Shown in pieces: positions 17,506 through 27,180 of a DNA stretch of 64,000 nt. The notes under the pieces were generated by a model. It was not told the origin of the DNA. It did not search any database and was given only the letters and a program-made list of their open reading frames with translations. Within the stretch, counting starts at the first letter, position 1; each line of letters begins with the position of its first letter. Made by a program: the position numbers and the translations under genes. Source of the DNA: Streptococcus mitis subsp. hohhotensis (GTDB lineage Bacteria; Bacillota; Bacilli; Lactobacillales; Streptococcaceae); assembly GCF_000722775.1 (NCBI RefSeq), contig NZ_JPFZ01000013.1, positions 62,001-126,000 on the forward strand, in the 5' to 3' direction.

Positions 17506-17557
17506 AGAGGGGAGACCAAACTCTCACAAATGTCTGAGTTTAAACCTCCACTCCCTC
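17506..17557 (-). terminator. Terminator-like hairpin between secY and adk
   Basis: Minus-strand GAGGGAGTGGAG plus AAACTC pair with GAGTTT plus CTCCCCTC, followed by TTCTATTTTGTTTTT. It looks like a partial terminator or attenuator inside the superoperon. Confidence 0.5.
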
Positions 17558-17572
17558 AGTATTTACTGATTC

Positions 17573-17685
17573 ATACTCAATGAAAATCAAAGAGCAAACT
17601 AGGAAGCTAGCCGCAGGTTGCTCAAAGCACTGCTTTGAGGTTGCAGATAAAGCTGACGTGGTTTGAAGAGATTTTCGAAGAGTAT
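17573..17685. repeat. BOX element 1 (boxA-boxC type)
   Basis: One end reads ATACTCAATGAAAATCAAAG and the other GATTTTCGAAGAGTAT, with internal CTAGGAAGCTAGCCGCAGG and a CAAAGCACTGCTTTG palindrome, the hallmarks of pneumococcal BOX elements. It is set between the arms of an 11-12 bp inverted repeat (AGTATTTACTGA at 17558-17569 and TCAGTAAATACT at 17685-17696). Confidence 0.85.
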
Positions 17686-17697
17686 CAGTAAATACTT

Positions 17698-19008
17698 TTA
17701 TTCTGTTCTATCCATGAAACCAACATACTTACGTTTCAATAGGTAGCCTTCCAATTGTTTGATTCCTTCAATACCTGTAGAGATAATGATCAAAAGACTG
17801 GTTCCTCCAAAAGCAACTGCTTCTGAAAGTCCGAAAACATCTTTTGCTACGATCGGTAAAATAGAAATTACACCAAGGAAGAGAGATCCAACCGTTGCAA
17901 GACGACGAAGAAGTTTAGACATATATTCTTCTGTACCTTTACCAGGACGAACTCCGTGGATATAGGCACCGCTCTTTTGTAGGTTCTCTGCCGCTTTTTC
18001 AGGATTAATCTGTACAAACGTATAGAAGAATGTAAAGAGAATAATCAATAAAGCATACATGGCAATACCAGTTGGTGAAGTTGTTGCCAGCATTTCTTGT
18101 GCTGTTCTTACCCAAGCCCAATCATGACCTGTAGCGCTCAAAAACTGAAGAATAGCCGCAGGCGCTGCAGTAATCGAACTTGCGAAGATAACAGGGATAA
18201 CTCCAGCAGGGTTTACCTTCAAAGGAAGGTAAGAGCTAGATGGAGCACCTTGTGCAACCTTAGTATATTGGATTGGAATTTTGTATTCTGCTTGTTGAAC
18301 ATAAGTTGTAAAATAAATGATCAACAATACAGTAATAATCAAAATGATTACGAAAATGATAGATGAGTTGATACGGCTACTTGGGACGTTCACAAAGTAG
18401 TCCACATAGATGCCCTGAATCATCTCTGGAATTGAGGCAACAATCCCGGCAAAGATAATCATAGAAACACCATTTCCGTATCCCTTATCTGTAATTTGCT
18501 CTCCCAACCAAGTCACAATCATACTACCAGCTGTTAAGATGATACCAATCATGATAAAGACTTGTGGAGTAAGAGCTGTTTTCAACAATTGAGCTCCAGC
18601 CAAAGTATTAAAACCAGCTGTAATCCCGATAGATTGCACAAAGGCTAGAACAAGAGCAATATAACGAGTAGCTTGATTTAATTTTCTTCGACCTACTTCC
18701 CCTTGTTTACCCCACTCTACAAATTTGGGTAAAATATCCATTTGCAAGAGTTGGACAACGATAGAGGCCGTAATGTAGGGACTAACACCAAGAGCAAAAA
18801 CTGAGAAGTTTTTCATGGCATTCCCTGAGACCAAGCTCAACATGTTTAAGAAGGATAATCCACTTAAAGCATTCAAGCTATTGGCATTCACACCAGGAAC
18901 TGTAATGCTAGTTCCGATACGAAAGACCAAAACGATAAAAATTGTAAATAAAATTTTTGATCGAACTTGCTTGACTTTAAGAGCTTCTCTTAATAATTTA
19001 AAAAACAT
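17698..19008 (-). CDS. secY: Preprotein translocase subunit SecY
   Basis: 436 residues, ten membrane segments; forms the protein-conducting channel with SecE and SecG. The sequence starts MFFKLLREALKVKQVRSKI. The plug and lateral-gate helices are as usual, and the cytoplasmic loop VRPGKGTEEY is present near residue 355. It is the general SecY; no accessory SecY2 genes are here. It lies 12 bases after rplO in the spc operon. Confidence 0.97.
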   Translation of the reverse strand: MFFKLLREALKVKQVRSKILFTIFIVLVFRIGTSITVPGVNANSLNALSGLSFLNMLSLVSGNAMKNFSVFALGVSPYITASIVVQLLQMDILPKFVEWGKQGEVGRRKLNQATRYIALVLAFVQSIGITAGFNTLAGAQLLKTALTPQVFIMIGIILTAGSMIVTWLGEQITDKGYGNGVSMIIFAGIVASIPEMIQGIYVDYFVNVPSSRINSSIIFVIILIITVLLIIYFTTYVQQAEYKIPIQYTKVAQGAPSSSYLPLKVNPAGVIPVIFASSITAAPAAILQFLSATGHDWAWVRTAQEMLATTSPTGIAMYALLIILFTFFYTFVQINPEKAAENLQKSGAYIHGVRPGKGTEEYMSKLLRRLATVGSLFLGVISILPIVAKDVFGLSEAVAFGGTSLLIIISTGIEGIKQLEGYLLKRKYVGFMDRTE

Positions 19009-19020
19009 AGGTCACCTCTC

Positions 19021-19461
19021 TTAGATGACTTCTACTGAACCACCTTTAGCAGTGATAGCTTCTTCAGCTGATTTAGAGAATTTAGCTGCTTTCACAGTCA
19101 ATTTCTTAGTCAACTCACCGTTACCAAGAACTTTAATACCTGATTTTTCAGCTTTAACAATTCCTGCTTCGATAAGAACAACTGGAGTAACTTCAGCACC
19201 ATCTTCAAAGACGTTCAATTGGTCAAGGTTCACAATTGCGTATTCTTTAGCGTTGATGTTAGTGAATCCACGTTTTGGAAGACGACGGAACAATGGAGTT
19301 TGTCCACCTTCAAAACCAAGGCGAACTCCGCCACCGCTACGAGCTTTTTGACCTTTTTGACCACGACCAGATGTTTTACCGTTACCTGATGAAGTACCAC
19401 GACCAACGCGGTTACGTACTTTACGAGAACCTTCTGCAGGTTTCAATTCATGAAGTTTCAT
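19021..19461 (-). CDS. rplO: 50S ribosomal protein L15
   Basis: 146 residues starting [14 protein letters not shown], with the Gly/Arg-rich extended N-terminal tail ([20 protein letters not shown]) that runs into 23S rRNA. It is a late assembly protein. It lies between rpmD (144-base gap with a perfect hairpin) and secY. Confidence 0.97.
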   Translation of the reverse strand: MKLHELKPAEGSRKVRNRVGRGTSSGNGKTSGRGQKGQKARSGGGVRLGFEGGQTPLFRRLPKRGFTNINAKEYAIVNLDQLNVFEDGAEVTPVVLIEAGIVKAEKSGIKVLGNGELTKKLTVKAAKFSKSAEEAITAKGGSVEVI

Positions 19462-19566
19462 TTTTATTTTCTCCTCTTTTGTAAAATGCTAGCGCCGATA
19501 AGGGAGAAAAGGTTGTCTCCCCCATCAACTCGCCTATACGACGTCATCATAGATGACTATATCTAG

Positions 19567-19600
19567 TTTTAGGGGATGGTATAGTGCACATCCCCTAAAA
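19567..19600 (-). other. Perfect 12-bp hairpin in the rpmD-rplO gap
   Basis: TTTTAGGGGATG (19567-19578) is fully complementary to CATCCCCTAAAA (19589-19600) with a 10-base loop. There is no T-run outside the stem on either strand, so it is more likely an mRNA processing or stability structure than a terminator. A smaller GTCATC/GATGAC hairpin lies nearby. Confidence 0.6.
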
Positions 19601-19605
19601 ATTCA

Positions 19606-19788
19606 TTAGTTTACTTCTTCAACTGTTACCAAGTGAGATACTGCAGTGATCATACCACGGATAGCAGCGTTATCTTCTTTAATAACAGAGCTGTTCAATT
19701 TGCCAAGTCCAAGTGCTACAACAGTTTTACGTTGTGATGGAATGCGTCCGATTGGAGACTTAGTCAAAGTAATTTTAATTTGAGCCAT
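19606..19788 (-). CDS. rpmD: 50S ribosomal protein L30
   Basis: 60 residues starting [15 protein letters not shown], with an ATG at 19788 and a GGGG-type ribosome site. The longer frame upstream is not family sequence. L30 binds 23S rRNA at the subunit periphery. It is 13 bases after rpsE. Confidence 0.96.
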   Translation of the reverse strand: MAQIKITLTKSPIGRIPSQRKTVVALGLGKLNSSVIKEDNAAIRGMITAVSHLVTVEEVN

Positions 19789-19801
19789 TTTATCCCCTTT
19801 C

Positions 19802-20296
19802 TTATGCCAAATCAGAAACTGAAATACCACGAAGGGCAGCAACTTCTTCAGCGCGTTTCAATTGTTTCAAACCTTCAACAGTTGCACGAACAATGTTGAT
19901 TGGAGTGTTAGAACCAAGTGATTTAGATGTAATATCTGCCACACCTGCCAATTCCACAACGGCACGAACTGCACCACCAGCGGCAACTCCAGAACCTTCT
20001 ACAGCAGGTTTCAACAATACTTTAGCTCCACCGAATTCTGAAAGAACTTCGTGTGGGATTGTTGTTCCAACCATAGGAACTTCGATCAAGTTTTTCTTAG
20101 CATCATCTACTGCTTTACGGATTGCTTCTGGAACTTCTTGAGCTTTACCAGTACCAAATCCTACGCGACCGTTGTGGTCACCAACAACAACAAGAGCTGC
20201 GAAACGAAGACGACGTCCACCTTTAACAACTTTTGTAACACGGTTGACAGCAACTACGCGTTCTTCTAATTCAACTGCATTGTCTTTAAATGCCAT
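19802..20296 (-). CDS. rpsE: 30S ribosomal protein S5
   Basis: 164 residues. The N-terminal double-stranded-RNA-binding fold (about 10-75) includes the [14 protein letters not shown] loop, the region where spectinomycin-resistance changes occur in other bacteria; it is intact here. The C-terminal half has the ribosomal S5 fold. It contributes to decoding fidelity and mRNA entry. Confidence 0.97.
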   Translation of the reverse strand: MAFKDNAVELEERVVAVNRVTKVVKGGRRLRFAALVVVGDHNGRVGFGTGKAQEVPEAIRKAVDDAKKNLIEVPMVGTTIPHEVLSEFGGAKVLLKPAVEGSGVAAGGAVRAVVELAGVADITSKSLGSNTPINIVRATVEGLKQLKRAEEVAALRGISVSDLA

Positions 20297-20313
20297 TTTC
20301 TAGTGTCCTCCTA

Positions 20314-20670
20314 TTAGAATTTCAATCCGTTTTCACGAGCTGCATCAGCCAAAGCTTTCACACGTCCGTGATATAGATATCCACCGCGGTCGAACACCAC
20401 TTCTGAAATACCTTTAGCGTTTGCACGTTCTGCAACGAGTTTACCGACAGCAACGGCTTGTTCAGTTTTAGTTCCTTTTGAAACTTCTTTGTCAAGAGTT
20501 GAAGCACTTGCGAGCGTTACACCCGCTACGTCATCAATCACTTGAGCGTAGATGCCTGTATTAGAACGGAATACGTTCAAACGTGGGCGATCAGCAGTTC
20601 CAGAGAGTTTTCCGCGAACGCGACGGTGGCGTTTTTGGCGGAGTTTGTTTTTATCTGGTTTTGAAATCAC
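20314..20670 (-). CDS. rplR: 50S ribosomal protein L18 (GTG start)
   Basis: 118 residues from the GTG at 20670 (M)[14 protein letters not shown], with GAGGTGA well placed upstream. A longer ATG frame to 20709 would add residues foreign to the family. L18 binds 5S rRNA together with L5. It lies between rplF (83-base gap with GGTTGA/TCAACC and TGTGC/GCACA hairpins) and rpsE. Confidence 0.95.
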
Positions 20671-20753
20671 AGTTTTCACCTCTTTAGTTTTAAATCGTGT
20701 GCTATGCACAAAGTTGGAAAATAGGTTGATGGTTGAGAATCAACCACTCAACA

Positions 20754-21290
20754 TTATTTACCTGTTTTACCTTCTTTACGGCGAACGAATTCACCAACGT
20801 AACGGATACCTTTACCTTTATATGGTTCTGGTGAACGAAGGCTACGTACGTAAGCAGCTGTTTGACCAACTACTTCTTTTGAAATTCCGCTAACAACGAT
20901 TGTTGTTGGGTTTGGAAGTTCAAAAGTAATTCCTTCTGGAGCTTCAACTTCGTCTGGATGAGATTTACCAACAGCCAAAACAAGTTTAGATCCTTGAAGT
21001 TGTGCACGGTAACCAACCCCGCGCATTTCAAGTTCTTTCTTGAATCCTTCTGATACACCAACAACCATGTTGTTCAAAAGGGCACGAGTAGTTCCGTGGA
21101 TAGTTTTCATTTCTTTTGAATCGTTTGGACGGTGAAGAGTTACTTCAGTACCTTCCACACGGATTTCAATATCTTTTGAGAACTCACGAGTAAGTTCTCC
21201 TTTAGGTCCTTTTACAGTTACAACGTTGTCATTGTTAGTGATTTCAACACCAGCAGGCAACACGATAACTTTATTACCAATACGTGACAT
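20754..21290 (-). CDS. rplF: 50S ribosomal protein L6
   Basis: 178 residues starting [15 protein letters not shown], with two repeated alpha/beta domains and the C-terminal signature [11 protein letters not shown] near residues 153-163. It sits near the sarcin-ricin loop and the factor-binding site. Confidence 0.97.
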   Translation of the reverse strand: MSRIGNKVIVLPAGVEITNNDNVVTVKGPKGELTREFSKDIEIRVEGTEVTLHRPNDSKEMKTIHGTTRALLNNMVVGVSEGFKKELEMRGVGYRAQLQGSKLVLAVGKSHPDEVEAPEGITFELPNPTTIVVSGISKEVVGQTAAYVRSLRSPEPYKGKGIRYVGEFVRRKEGKTGK

Positions 21291-21349
21291 GTTTATTTTC
21301 TCCTGTTAAATTGTCAGGCCAGAACGGCCAGTTTTCACGGGGGTAAATC

Positions 21350-21470
21350 GATTTCTCGATTTAAAGGAACATTTAGGTTTCAATTTCAAAGTGAATCTAG
21401 GCATCGTCTCGCAGGCATAACTTTGGGTTAGGCAAGAGACGATAACGAAGAGTCACAAAGAAATTGGGAG
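21350..21470 (-). other. Structured insert in the rpsH-rplF gap
   Basis: The 187-base gap 21291-21477 has no gene. It can fold as AAATCGA/TCGATTT, then a long imperfect stem CAATTTC ... GAAATTG enclosing GTGA/TCAC and TCGTCTC/GAGACGA. The ends differ from the three-copy element at 21932, 22049 and 28527. Confidence 0.5.
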
Positions 21471-21477
21471 CTAAATA

Positions 21478-21876
21478 TTACCAAACGTAAGCGATAACTT
21501 CCCCACCAACATTCTTTTGGCGTGCTTCTTTATCAGTAAGCAAACCTTCAGAAGTTGAAAGGATAGCAATTCCAAGTCCGTTAAGAACTTTTGGAAGGTC
21601 TTCACGTTTTTTGTAGACACGAAGTCCTGGTTTAGAAACACGTTTCAAGTTAGTGATAACTTTTTCACCGTTTGGTCCGTATTTAAGGAATACACGGATG
21701 ATGCCTTGTTTGTCATCTTCGATGATTTCAACGTTTTTTACAAAACCTTCGCGTTTAAGGATTTCAGCAATCCCTTTTTTGATGTTTGATGCAGGTACTT
21801 CAAGTACTTCGTGTTTCGCTTGGTTAGCGTTACGAATACGAGTTAGGAAGTCTGCGATTGGGTCAGTCATAACCAT
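21478..21876 (-). CDS. rpsH: 30S ribosomal protein S8
   Basis: 132 residues starting [17 protein letters not shown]. It binds helix 21 of 16S rRNA and, in some bacteria, its own operon mRNA. The conserved [13 protein letters not shown] segment lies near residues 107-119. The 284-base gap from rpsN holds two palindromic elements. Confidence 0.97.
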   Translation of the reverse strand: MVMTDPIADFLTRIRNANQAKHEVLEVPASNIKKGIAEILKREGFVKNVEIIEDDKQGIIRVFLKYGPNGEKVITNLKRVSKPGLRVYKKREDLPKVLNGLGIAILSTSEGLLTDKEARQKNVGGEVIAYVW

Positions 21877-21931
21877 TTTGTTTTTCTCCTCTTACTAGTA
21901 GTTTGCAAGTTGCACTTGCTAGTTAATACAT

Positions 21932-22036
21932 GATACAAAGAGCGTAACAGCAAGAGCAAAAATAGGCAATTTGATGCAGGAGCGATGCTCCAAAGAAAAT
22001 TGGTCTTTTTTGCCAAAGCTGTAGCTCGTGTTCAAA
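21932..22036 (+). repeat. Palindromic element, copy A
   Basis: About 105 bp, from GATACAAAGAGCGT to GCTCGTGTTCAA, folding as one long imperfect hairpin with a GGAGC/GCTCC apex. It shares ends and spaced internal words (AGGCAAT, TGATGCAGG, TCTTTTT) with copy C at 28527, while stem bases have changed on both arms. Confidence 0.6.
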
Positions 22037-22048
22037 TTGGCAAGCCCA

Positions 22049-22156
22049 ACTGAACCCGGGCTAAACTCTGTGTGAAAAAGATAAACTTTCCTAGAAACTT
22101 TAGTTTCTTCGTCAAGTTTCCTATTTTCACTTGGAGTTTTGACGCCCTTGATATCT
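22049..22156 (-). repeat. Palindromic element, copy B (inverted)
   Basis: About 108 bp in the opposite orientation to copy A, 12 bases away. Outer pairing is GGGC/GCCC and AAACTC/GAGTTT; the apex is GAAACT/AGTTTC. By eye it is the closest relative of copy C, differing mainly at the apex. Confidence 0.65.
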
Positions 22157-22160
22157 TAAA

Positions 22161-22346
22161 TTACCAAGATGCTTTTGTTACACCAGGGATTTGTCCTTTG
22201 TAAGCTAATTCACGGAAGCAAACACGGCAAAGTTTAAATTTGCGGTAAACTGAATGTGGACGACCACATTTTTCACAACGAGTATAAGCTTGAGTAGAGA
22301 ACTTCGCTGGACGTTTGTTCTTAGCAATCATTGATTTTTTAGCCAT
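22161..22346 (-). CDS. rpsN: 30S ribosomal protein S14 type Z
   Basis: 61 residues, the short zinc-binding form. The four cysteines (Cys24, Cys27, Cys40, Cys43 in CEKC and CRVC) are intact. It belongs to the head of the 30S subunit. It is 17 bases after rplE. Confidence 0.96.
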
Positions 22347-22363
22347 TAGATTTACCTCCTATA

Positions 22364-22906
22364 TTATTTTGCAAAAGGCATTCCAAGGCCTGTAAGCAAT
22401 GCACGTGACTCTTCGTCAGTGTTAGCAGTTGTTACGATAACGATGTCAAGACCACGAGTTTTGTCAACGTCATCGAAGTTGATTTCTGGGAAGATCAATT
22501 GTTCTTTCACACCAAGTGTGTAGTTTCCGCGTCCATCAAATGATTTTGTTGGAACACCGTGGAAGTCACGTACACGTGGAAGTGAAACTGAAACCAATTT
22601 ATCCAAGAATTCGTACATACGTTCACCACGAAGGGTAACTTTTGCACCGATCGCAACACCTTCACGAAGACGGAAGCCGGCGATTGATTTTTTAGCTTTA
22701 GTGATAAGTGGTTTTTGACCTGAGATAAGTGCCAATTCTTCAGCAGCTTTTTCAAGGCTTTTAGCGTTTGATACAGCTTCACCAACACCCATGTTCAAAA
22801 CGATCTTATCTACTTTAGGCACAGCCATCACTGATGAGTAGTTGAATTGTTCTGTCAAAGCAGGAACTACTTCATTAAGATATTTTTCTTTTAAACGATT
22901 TGCCAT
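22364..22906 (-). CDS. rplE: 50S ribosomal protein L5
   Basis: 180 residues starting [15 protein letters not shown]. It binds 5S rRNA, contacts the P-site tRNA and bridges to S13. The conserved VLNMGVGEA motif is at about residues 52-60. It is 23 bases after rplX. Confidence 0.97.
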   Translation of the reverse strand: MANRLKEKYLNEVVPALTEQFNYSSVMAVPKVDKIVLNMGVGEAVSNAKSLEKAAEELALISGQKPLITKAKKSIAGFRLREGVAIGAKVTLRGERMYEFLDKLVSVSLPRVRDFHGVPTKSFDGRGNYTLGVKEQLIFPEINFDDVDKTRGLDIVIVTTANTDEESRALLTGLGMPFAK

Positions 22907-22929
22907 TATACTTCTCCTTTCCTTCGTGA

Positions 22930-23235
22930 TTAATCAAGCACTTCGCCTGATTTTTTGTTGTAGCGAACTTTTTTACCGTCTACAAATTTGTAACCAACAC
23001 GACCAGCTACACCATTTTTGTCCAAAACTTGAACGTTTGATACGTGGATAGCTGCTTCTTTCTCGATGATACCACCTTGAGGAAGCTCGTTAGTTGGACG
23101 TTGGTGTTTCTTAACGATGTTAACACCTTCAACGATAACTTTGTTTACTTTTGGAAGGGCAGTAAGGACAACAGCTTCTGTTCCCTTATCTTTACCAGCG
23201 ATTACGCGAACTTTGTCGCCTTTTTTTACAAACAT
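22930..23235 (-). CDS. rplX: 50S ribosomal protein L24
   Basis: 101 residues starting [18 protein letters not shown], a KOW-type SH3 domain. It initiates 50S assembly and sits near the tunnel exit. It is separated from rplN by 78 bases that hold two small hairpins. Confidence 0.97.
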
Positions 23236-23249
23236 TAGGTTTCTCCTTG

Positions 23250-23295
23250 ATTTTTCTTACGCCCATAAGGGCACCCTGGAGGTAAATCCAGGGGA
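23250..23295 (-). other. Two hairpins in the rplN-rplX gap
   Basis: CCCTGGA/TCCAGGG (7 bp) is followed by GCCC-TTAT-GGGC on the minus strand. No T-run follows. Confidence 0.5.
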
Positions 23296-23313
23296 CTAGT
23301 TTGTTTCTAAAAA

Positions 23314-23682
23314 TTAAAGTACTTCTGGAGCAAGTGACACGATCTTCATGAAGCCACCTTCACGCAATTCACGTGCAACTGGGCCAAAGATACGTGTTCC
23401 GCGAGGAGTTTTGTCTTCACGGATGATAACTGCTGCGTTTTCGTCAAATTTGATGTATGAACCATCAGCACGACGAGCACCTGATTTAGTACGAACGATA
23501 ACTGCTTTAACAACGTCACCTTTTTTAACCGCACCACCAGGAGTAGCTTGTTTTACAGATGCCACGATAACATCACCGATGTTTGCAAATTTACGTCCTG
23601 AACCACCAAGAACTTTGATAGTCAAGATTTCGCGAGCACCGCTGTTGTCTGCGACTTTCAAACGAGTTTCTGTTTGAATCAT
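23314..23682 (-). CDS. rplN: 50S ribosomal protein L14
   Basis: 122 residues starting [17 protein letters not shown], the invariant family N-terminus. It forms part of the intersubunit bridge and contacts 23S rRNA. It is 25 bases after rpsQ. Confidence 0.97.
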   Translation of the reverse strand: MIQTETRLKVADNSGAREILTIKVLGGSGRKFANIGDVIVASVKQATPGGAVKKGDVVKAVIVRTKSGARRADGSYIKFDENAAVIIREDKTPRGTRIFGPVARELREGGFMKIVSLAPEVL

Positions 23683-23707
23683 TTCAGTTTTCTCCTTTCA
23701 GGTTTGA

Positions 23708-23968
23708 TTAGATGATGACCGCTTCTTCAACAACTTCTACAAGACGGAAACGTTTTGTAGCTGAAAGCGGGCGAGTTTCCATGATACGTACGATATCGCC
23801 TTCTTTGGCAACATTGTTTTCATCATGAGCTTTGTATTTTTTAGAGTAGTTAATACGTTTACCATAGACTGGGTGGTTACGTTTTGTTTCAACTACAACT
23901 GTGATTGTCTTGTCCATTTTGTCAGATACAACACGTCCAACAAGAACTTTACGATTATTGCGTTCCAT
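23708..23968 (-). CDS. rpsQ: 30S ribosomal protein S17
   Basis: 86 residues starting [14 protein letters not shown], an OB-fold protein that binds the 16S 5' domain. Motif [16 protein letters not shown] lies near the C-terminus. It is 24 bases after rpmC. Confidence 0.97.
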
Positions 23969-23992
23969 TGAAATTTCTCCTTCCCTAGTCTA

Positions 23993-24199
23993 TTATTTCG
24001 CTTCAGATTGAACTGTTTTGATACGAGCGATTTGTTTTTTAACTTCTTTCAAGCGAGCTGTTTGTTCCAATTGACCAGTAGCAGCTTGGAAACGAAGTTC
24101 AAACAATTCTTTTTTCAATTCGTTTTCGCGCTTCGCGAGTTCTTCTTGAGAAAGACCACGAAGTTCTTTAACAAATTCTTTTACTTCATTAAGTTTCAT
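23993..24199 (-). CDS. rpmC: 50S ribosomal protein L29
   Basis: 68 residues starting [15 protein letters not shown], an all-helical protein at the tunnel exit, next to L23, where it helps form the docking site for trigger factor and SRP. It is nine bases after rplP. Confidence 0.97.
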
Positions 24200-24208
24200 G
24201 CCTTCTCC

Positions 24209-24622
24209 TTATTCTGCTTCACGTTTTACGAATTTACATTTAACTGGCAATTTGTGGCTAGCAAGACGAAGCGCTTCGCGAGCGATCTCTTCAGATACAC
24301 CAGCGATTTCGAACATCACTTTACCACGTTTAACTGGTGCTACCCAACCTTCAGGTGCCCCTTTACCAGATCCCATACGCACACCGATAGCTTTAGCAGT
24401 GTATGATTTGTGTGGGAAGATTTTAATCCAAACTTTACCACCACGTTTCATGTAACGAGTCATGGCGATACGAGCAGCTTCGATTTGGCGGTTAGTGATC
24501 CAGTGGCTAGTTGTAGCTTGAAGACCGTATTCACCGAATGCTACTTCTTTTCCACCTTTTGCTTCACCGCGCATTTTTCCACGGAATTCACGACGGTGTT
24601 TAACACGTTTAGGTACTAACAT
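24209..24622 (-). CDS. rplP: 50S ribosomal protein L16
   Basis: 137 residues starting [17 protein letters not shown]. It organises the A-site and binds near the peptidyl-transferase centre. The conserved [13 protein letters not shown] loop near residues 82-94 is intact. Three bases separate it from rpsC. Confidence 0.97.
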   Translation of the reverse strand: MLVPKRVKHRREFRGKMRGEAKGGKEVAFGEYGLQATTSHWITNRQIEAARIAMTRYMKRGGKVWIKIFPHKSYTAKAIGVRMGSGKGAPEGWVAPVKRGKVMFEIAGVSEEIAREALRLASHKLPVKCKFVKREAE

Positions 24623-24625
24623 TGG

Positions 24626-25279
24626 TTATTTACCTCCTTTAGTGTTTTTGCGAGCTGGAAGAACTTCACCACGGTAGATCCATACTTTAACACCAAGTTT
24701 ACCGTATGTAGTATCTGCTTCTTCCCAAGCGTAATCGATATCTGCACGAAGTGTGTGAAGTGGAACAGTTCCTTCAGAGTATCCTTCAGCACGGGCGATA
24801 TCTGCACCGTTCAAACGACCTGATACTTGAGTTTTGATTCCTTTAGCTCCAGCACGCATTGCACGCTGGATTGCTTGTTTTTGTGCACGACGGAAAGCAA
24901 CACGTTGCTCCAATTGACGAGCAATTCCTTCACCTACAAGATGAGCATCCAAATCAGGTTGTTTGATTTCGATGATGTTGATGTGTACTTGTTTTCCAGT
25001 CAATTTGTTAAGTTTTGCACGGAGTGCATCAACGTTAGCACCACCTTTACCGATTACCATACCTGGTTTAGCAGTGTGAAGTGAAACGTTAACTTTGTTT
25101 ACTGCGCGTTCGATTTCGATAGTTGAAACTGCTGCGTCAGCAAGTTCTTTTTGAACGAATTTACGGATTGCAAGATCTTCATGAAGGTAATCCGCGTATT
25201 CTTTTTCAGCATACCATTTGGCATCCCAATCACGGATGATGCCGACACGCATACCAATTGGATGTACTTTTTGACCCAC
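24626..25279 (-). CDS. rpsC: 30S ribosomal protein S3
   Basis: 217 residues. The N-terminal KH domain has the [15 protein letters not shown] motif near residues 73-87; the C-terminal domain completes the mRNA entry tunnel helicase with S4 and S5. It is 12 bases after rplV. Confidence 0.97.
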
Positions 25280-25291
25280 GATTTTACCTCC

Positions 25292-25636
25292 TTATTTTTC
25301 TGCAACAGCTACAGTGATGTGAGCTGTACGTTTGTTGATTGGTGAAGCTGAACCTTTCGCACGTGGACGGAAACGTTTCATAGTTGGTCCTTCGTTTGCG
25401 AATGCTTCAGATACTACCAAGTTAGCTTTATCCAAACCAAAGTTGTTTTCAGCGTTAGCTACAGCTGAGTTCAAAACTTTCAAGATGATTTCAGCAGCTT
25501 TGTTTGGAGTGAATGTCAAAATTGCGATTGCATCGGCTACGCTTTTACCACGGATGTTATCAAGAACAAGACGTGATTTACGAGGTGAAACACGTACTGT
25601 ACGAGCCATTGCTTTAGCTGAAGTAATTTCTGCCAT
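25292..25636 (-). CDS. rplV: 50S ribosomal protein L22
   Basis: 114 residues starting [16 protein letters not shown]. Its extended beta-hairpin (about 80-100, [18 protein letters not shown]) lines the exit tunnel, the site of macrolide-related changes in other strains. The hairpin looks ordinary. It is 11 bases after rpsS. Confidence 0.97.
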   Translation of the reverse strand: MAEITSAKAMARTVRVSPRKSRLVLDNIRGKSVADAIAILTFTPNKAAEIILKVLNSAVANAENNFGLDKANLVVSEAFANEGPTMKRFRPRAKGSASPINKRTAHITVAVAEK

Positions 25637-25647
25637 TTATGTTCTCC

Positions 25648-25929
25648 TTATTTTCTACGTGTTTTCTTGTCGTCTGCAGCGTGACCTTTGTAAGTACGAG
25701 TTGGTGCAAATTCACCAAGTTTGTGACCTACCATGTCTTCTTGGATGTAAACAGGTACGTGTTTACGTCCGTCATAAACTGCAATAGTGTAACCAATGAA
25801 ACTTGGGAAGATCGTTGAACGACGTGACCAAGTTTTAATAACTTTTTTCTTTTCGTCGTTAGCTTGAGCTTCAACTTTTTTCATCAAATGCTCATCGACG
25901 AAAGGTCCTTTTTTAAGACTGCGTCCCAT
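25648..25929 (-). CDS. rpsS: 30S ribosomal protein S19
   Basis: 93 residues from the ATG at 25929 ([14 protein letters not shown]). The frame continues upstream but lacks family sequence. S19 lies in the 30S head with S13. The conserved [16 protein letters not shown] block lies near the C-terminus. Confidence 0.97.
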
Positions 25930-26032
25930 TTTTATATTTTCTCCTTTAAATGTTGTACCACAGCGGCTTGCGCTCACATGGAGCGCTACCGAGCTGGCGG
26001 ATTTACTAGTTGCTTAAGCGACTAGTTTAATA
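25930..26032 (-). other. Hairpin-rich rplB-rpsS gap
   Basis: This 103-base gap holds ACTAGTcGCTTAAGCaACTAGT, a 22-base near-perfect palindrome, and GCGCTC/GAGCGC with a CATGT loop, plus the rpsS ribosome site. No coding sequence is seen. Confidence 0.55.
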
Positions 26033-26866
26033 TTATTTCTCGTTGCGACGACGAACGATAAGTTTGTCAGATTTCGCTTTCTTGTTACGAGTTTTAAGAC
26101 CAAGAGCAGGTTTGCCCCATGGAGTAGATGGTGCTTTACGACCAACTGGTGCTTTACCTTCACCACCACCGTGTGGGTGATCATTAGGGTTCATTACAGA
26201 ACCACGAACTGTTGGGCGGATACCTTTCCAACGGCTACGTCCTGCTTTACCAAGGTTTACAAGTCCATGTTGTTCGTTTCCGACAACACCAACTGTAGCA
26301 CGGCAAGTTCCAAGAATCATACGAACTTCACCTGATTGAAGACGAACAAGAACGTATTTACCTTCAGAACCCAATACTTGAGCAGATGCTCCAGCAGCAC
26401 GTACCAATTCACCACCACGACCTGGTTTCAACTCGATGTTGTGGATCAAAGTACCAACTGGGATGTTAGCAAGTGGAAGAGCGTTTCCGACTTTGATATC
26501 TGCTTCTGGACCTGAAACGATACGTTGACCTACTTCAAGACCTTTTGGAGCGATGATGTATGCTTTCACACCGTCAGTGTAGTGTACAAGAGCGATGTTT
26601 GCAGAACGGTTTGGATCGTACTCGATAGTTTTAACAACTGCTTCAACGTTGTCTTTGTTACGTTTGAAGTCAACCAAACGGTAGAAACGTTTGTGTCCAC
26701 CACCTTGGTGACGAACAGTGATACGACCGTTGTTGTTACGACCAGCCTTGCTCTTCAATGCAACAAGCAATGATTTTTCAGGAGTGCTTGTTGTGATTTC
26801 AGCGAAATCCAAAGAAGTCATATTACGGCGACCGTTTGTTGTTGGTTTATAAACACGAATTCCCAC
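26033..26866 (-). CDS. rplB: 50S ribosomal protein L2
   Basis: 277 residues starting [15 protein letters not shown]. It is needed for peptidyl-transferase activity and subunit joining; the conserved His in the [12 protein letters not shown] loop near residues 225-236 is present. It lies between rplW (17 bases) and rpsS. Confidence 0.98.
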
Positions 26867-26883
26867 GATATTTCCTCCTTAGA

Positions 26884-27180
26884 TTATTCAGCTTCAGCAA
26901 CAAACAACTCGATTGCTTTTGAATCAGCTGTAAGTGTGATGATAGCTTTTTTAGTTTTGTTAGTAAAACCAGTGTAACGTCCAACACGTTTAGCTTTTGG
27001 TTTTACGTTGATTGTGTTAACGTTGGCAACTTTAACACCTTCGAAAGCAGCTTCAACAGCTTGCTTGATCAAAAGTTTGTGTGCACGAGTGTCAACTTCA
27101 AATACATATTTTCCTGCTTCAAGTTGAGCCATTGAGCTTTCAGTGATGACAGGTTTTTTGATAACATCATACAAATTCAT
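26884..27180 (-). CDS. rplW: 50S ribosomal protein L23
   Basis: 98 residues starting [16 protein letters not shown]. It lies at the tunnel exit and is the main docking site for trigger factor and SRP. Its start codon overlaps the rplD stop by one base (TAATG), so translation is coupled. Confidence 0.97.
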   Translation of the reverse strand: MNLYDVIKKPVITESSMAQLEAGKYVFEVDTRAHKLLIKQAVEAAFEGVKVANVNTINVKPKAKRVGRYTGFTNKTKKAIITLTADSKAIELFVAEAE

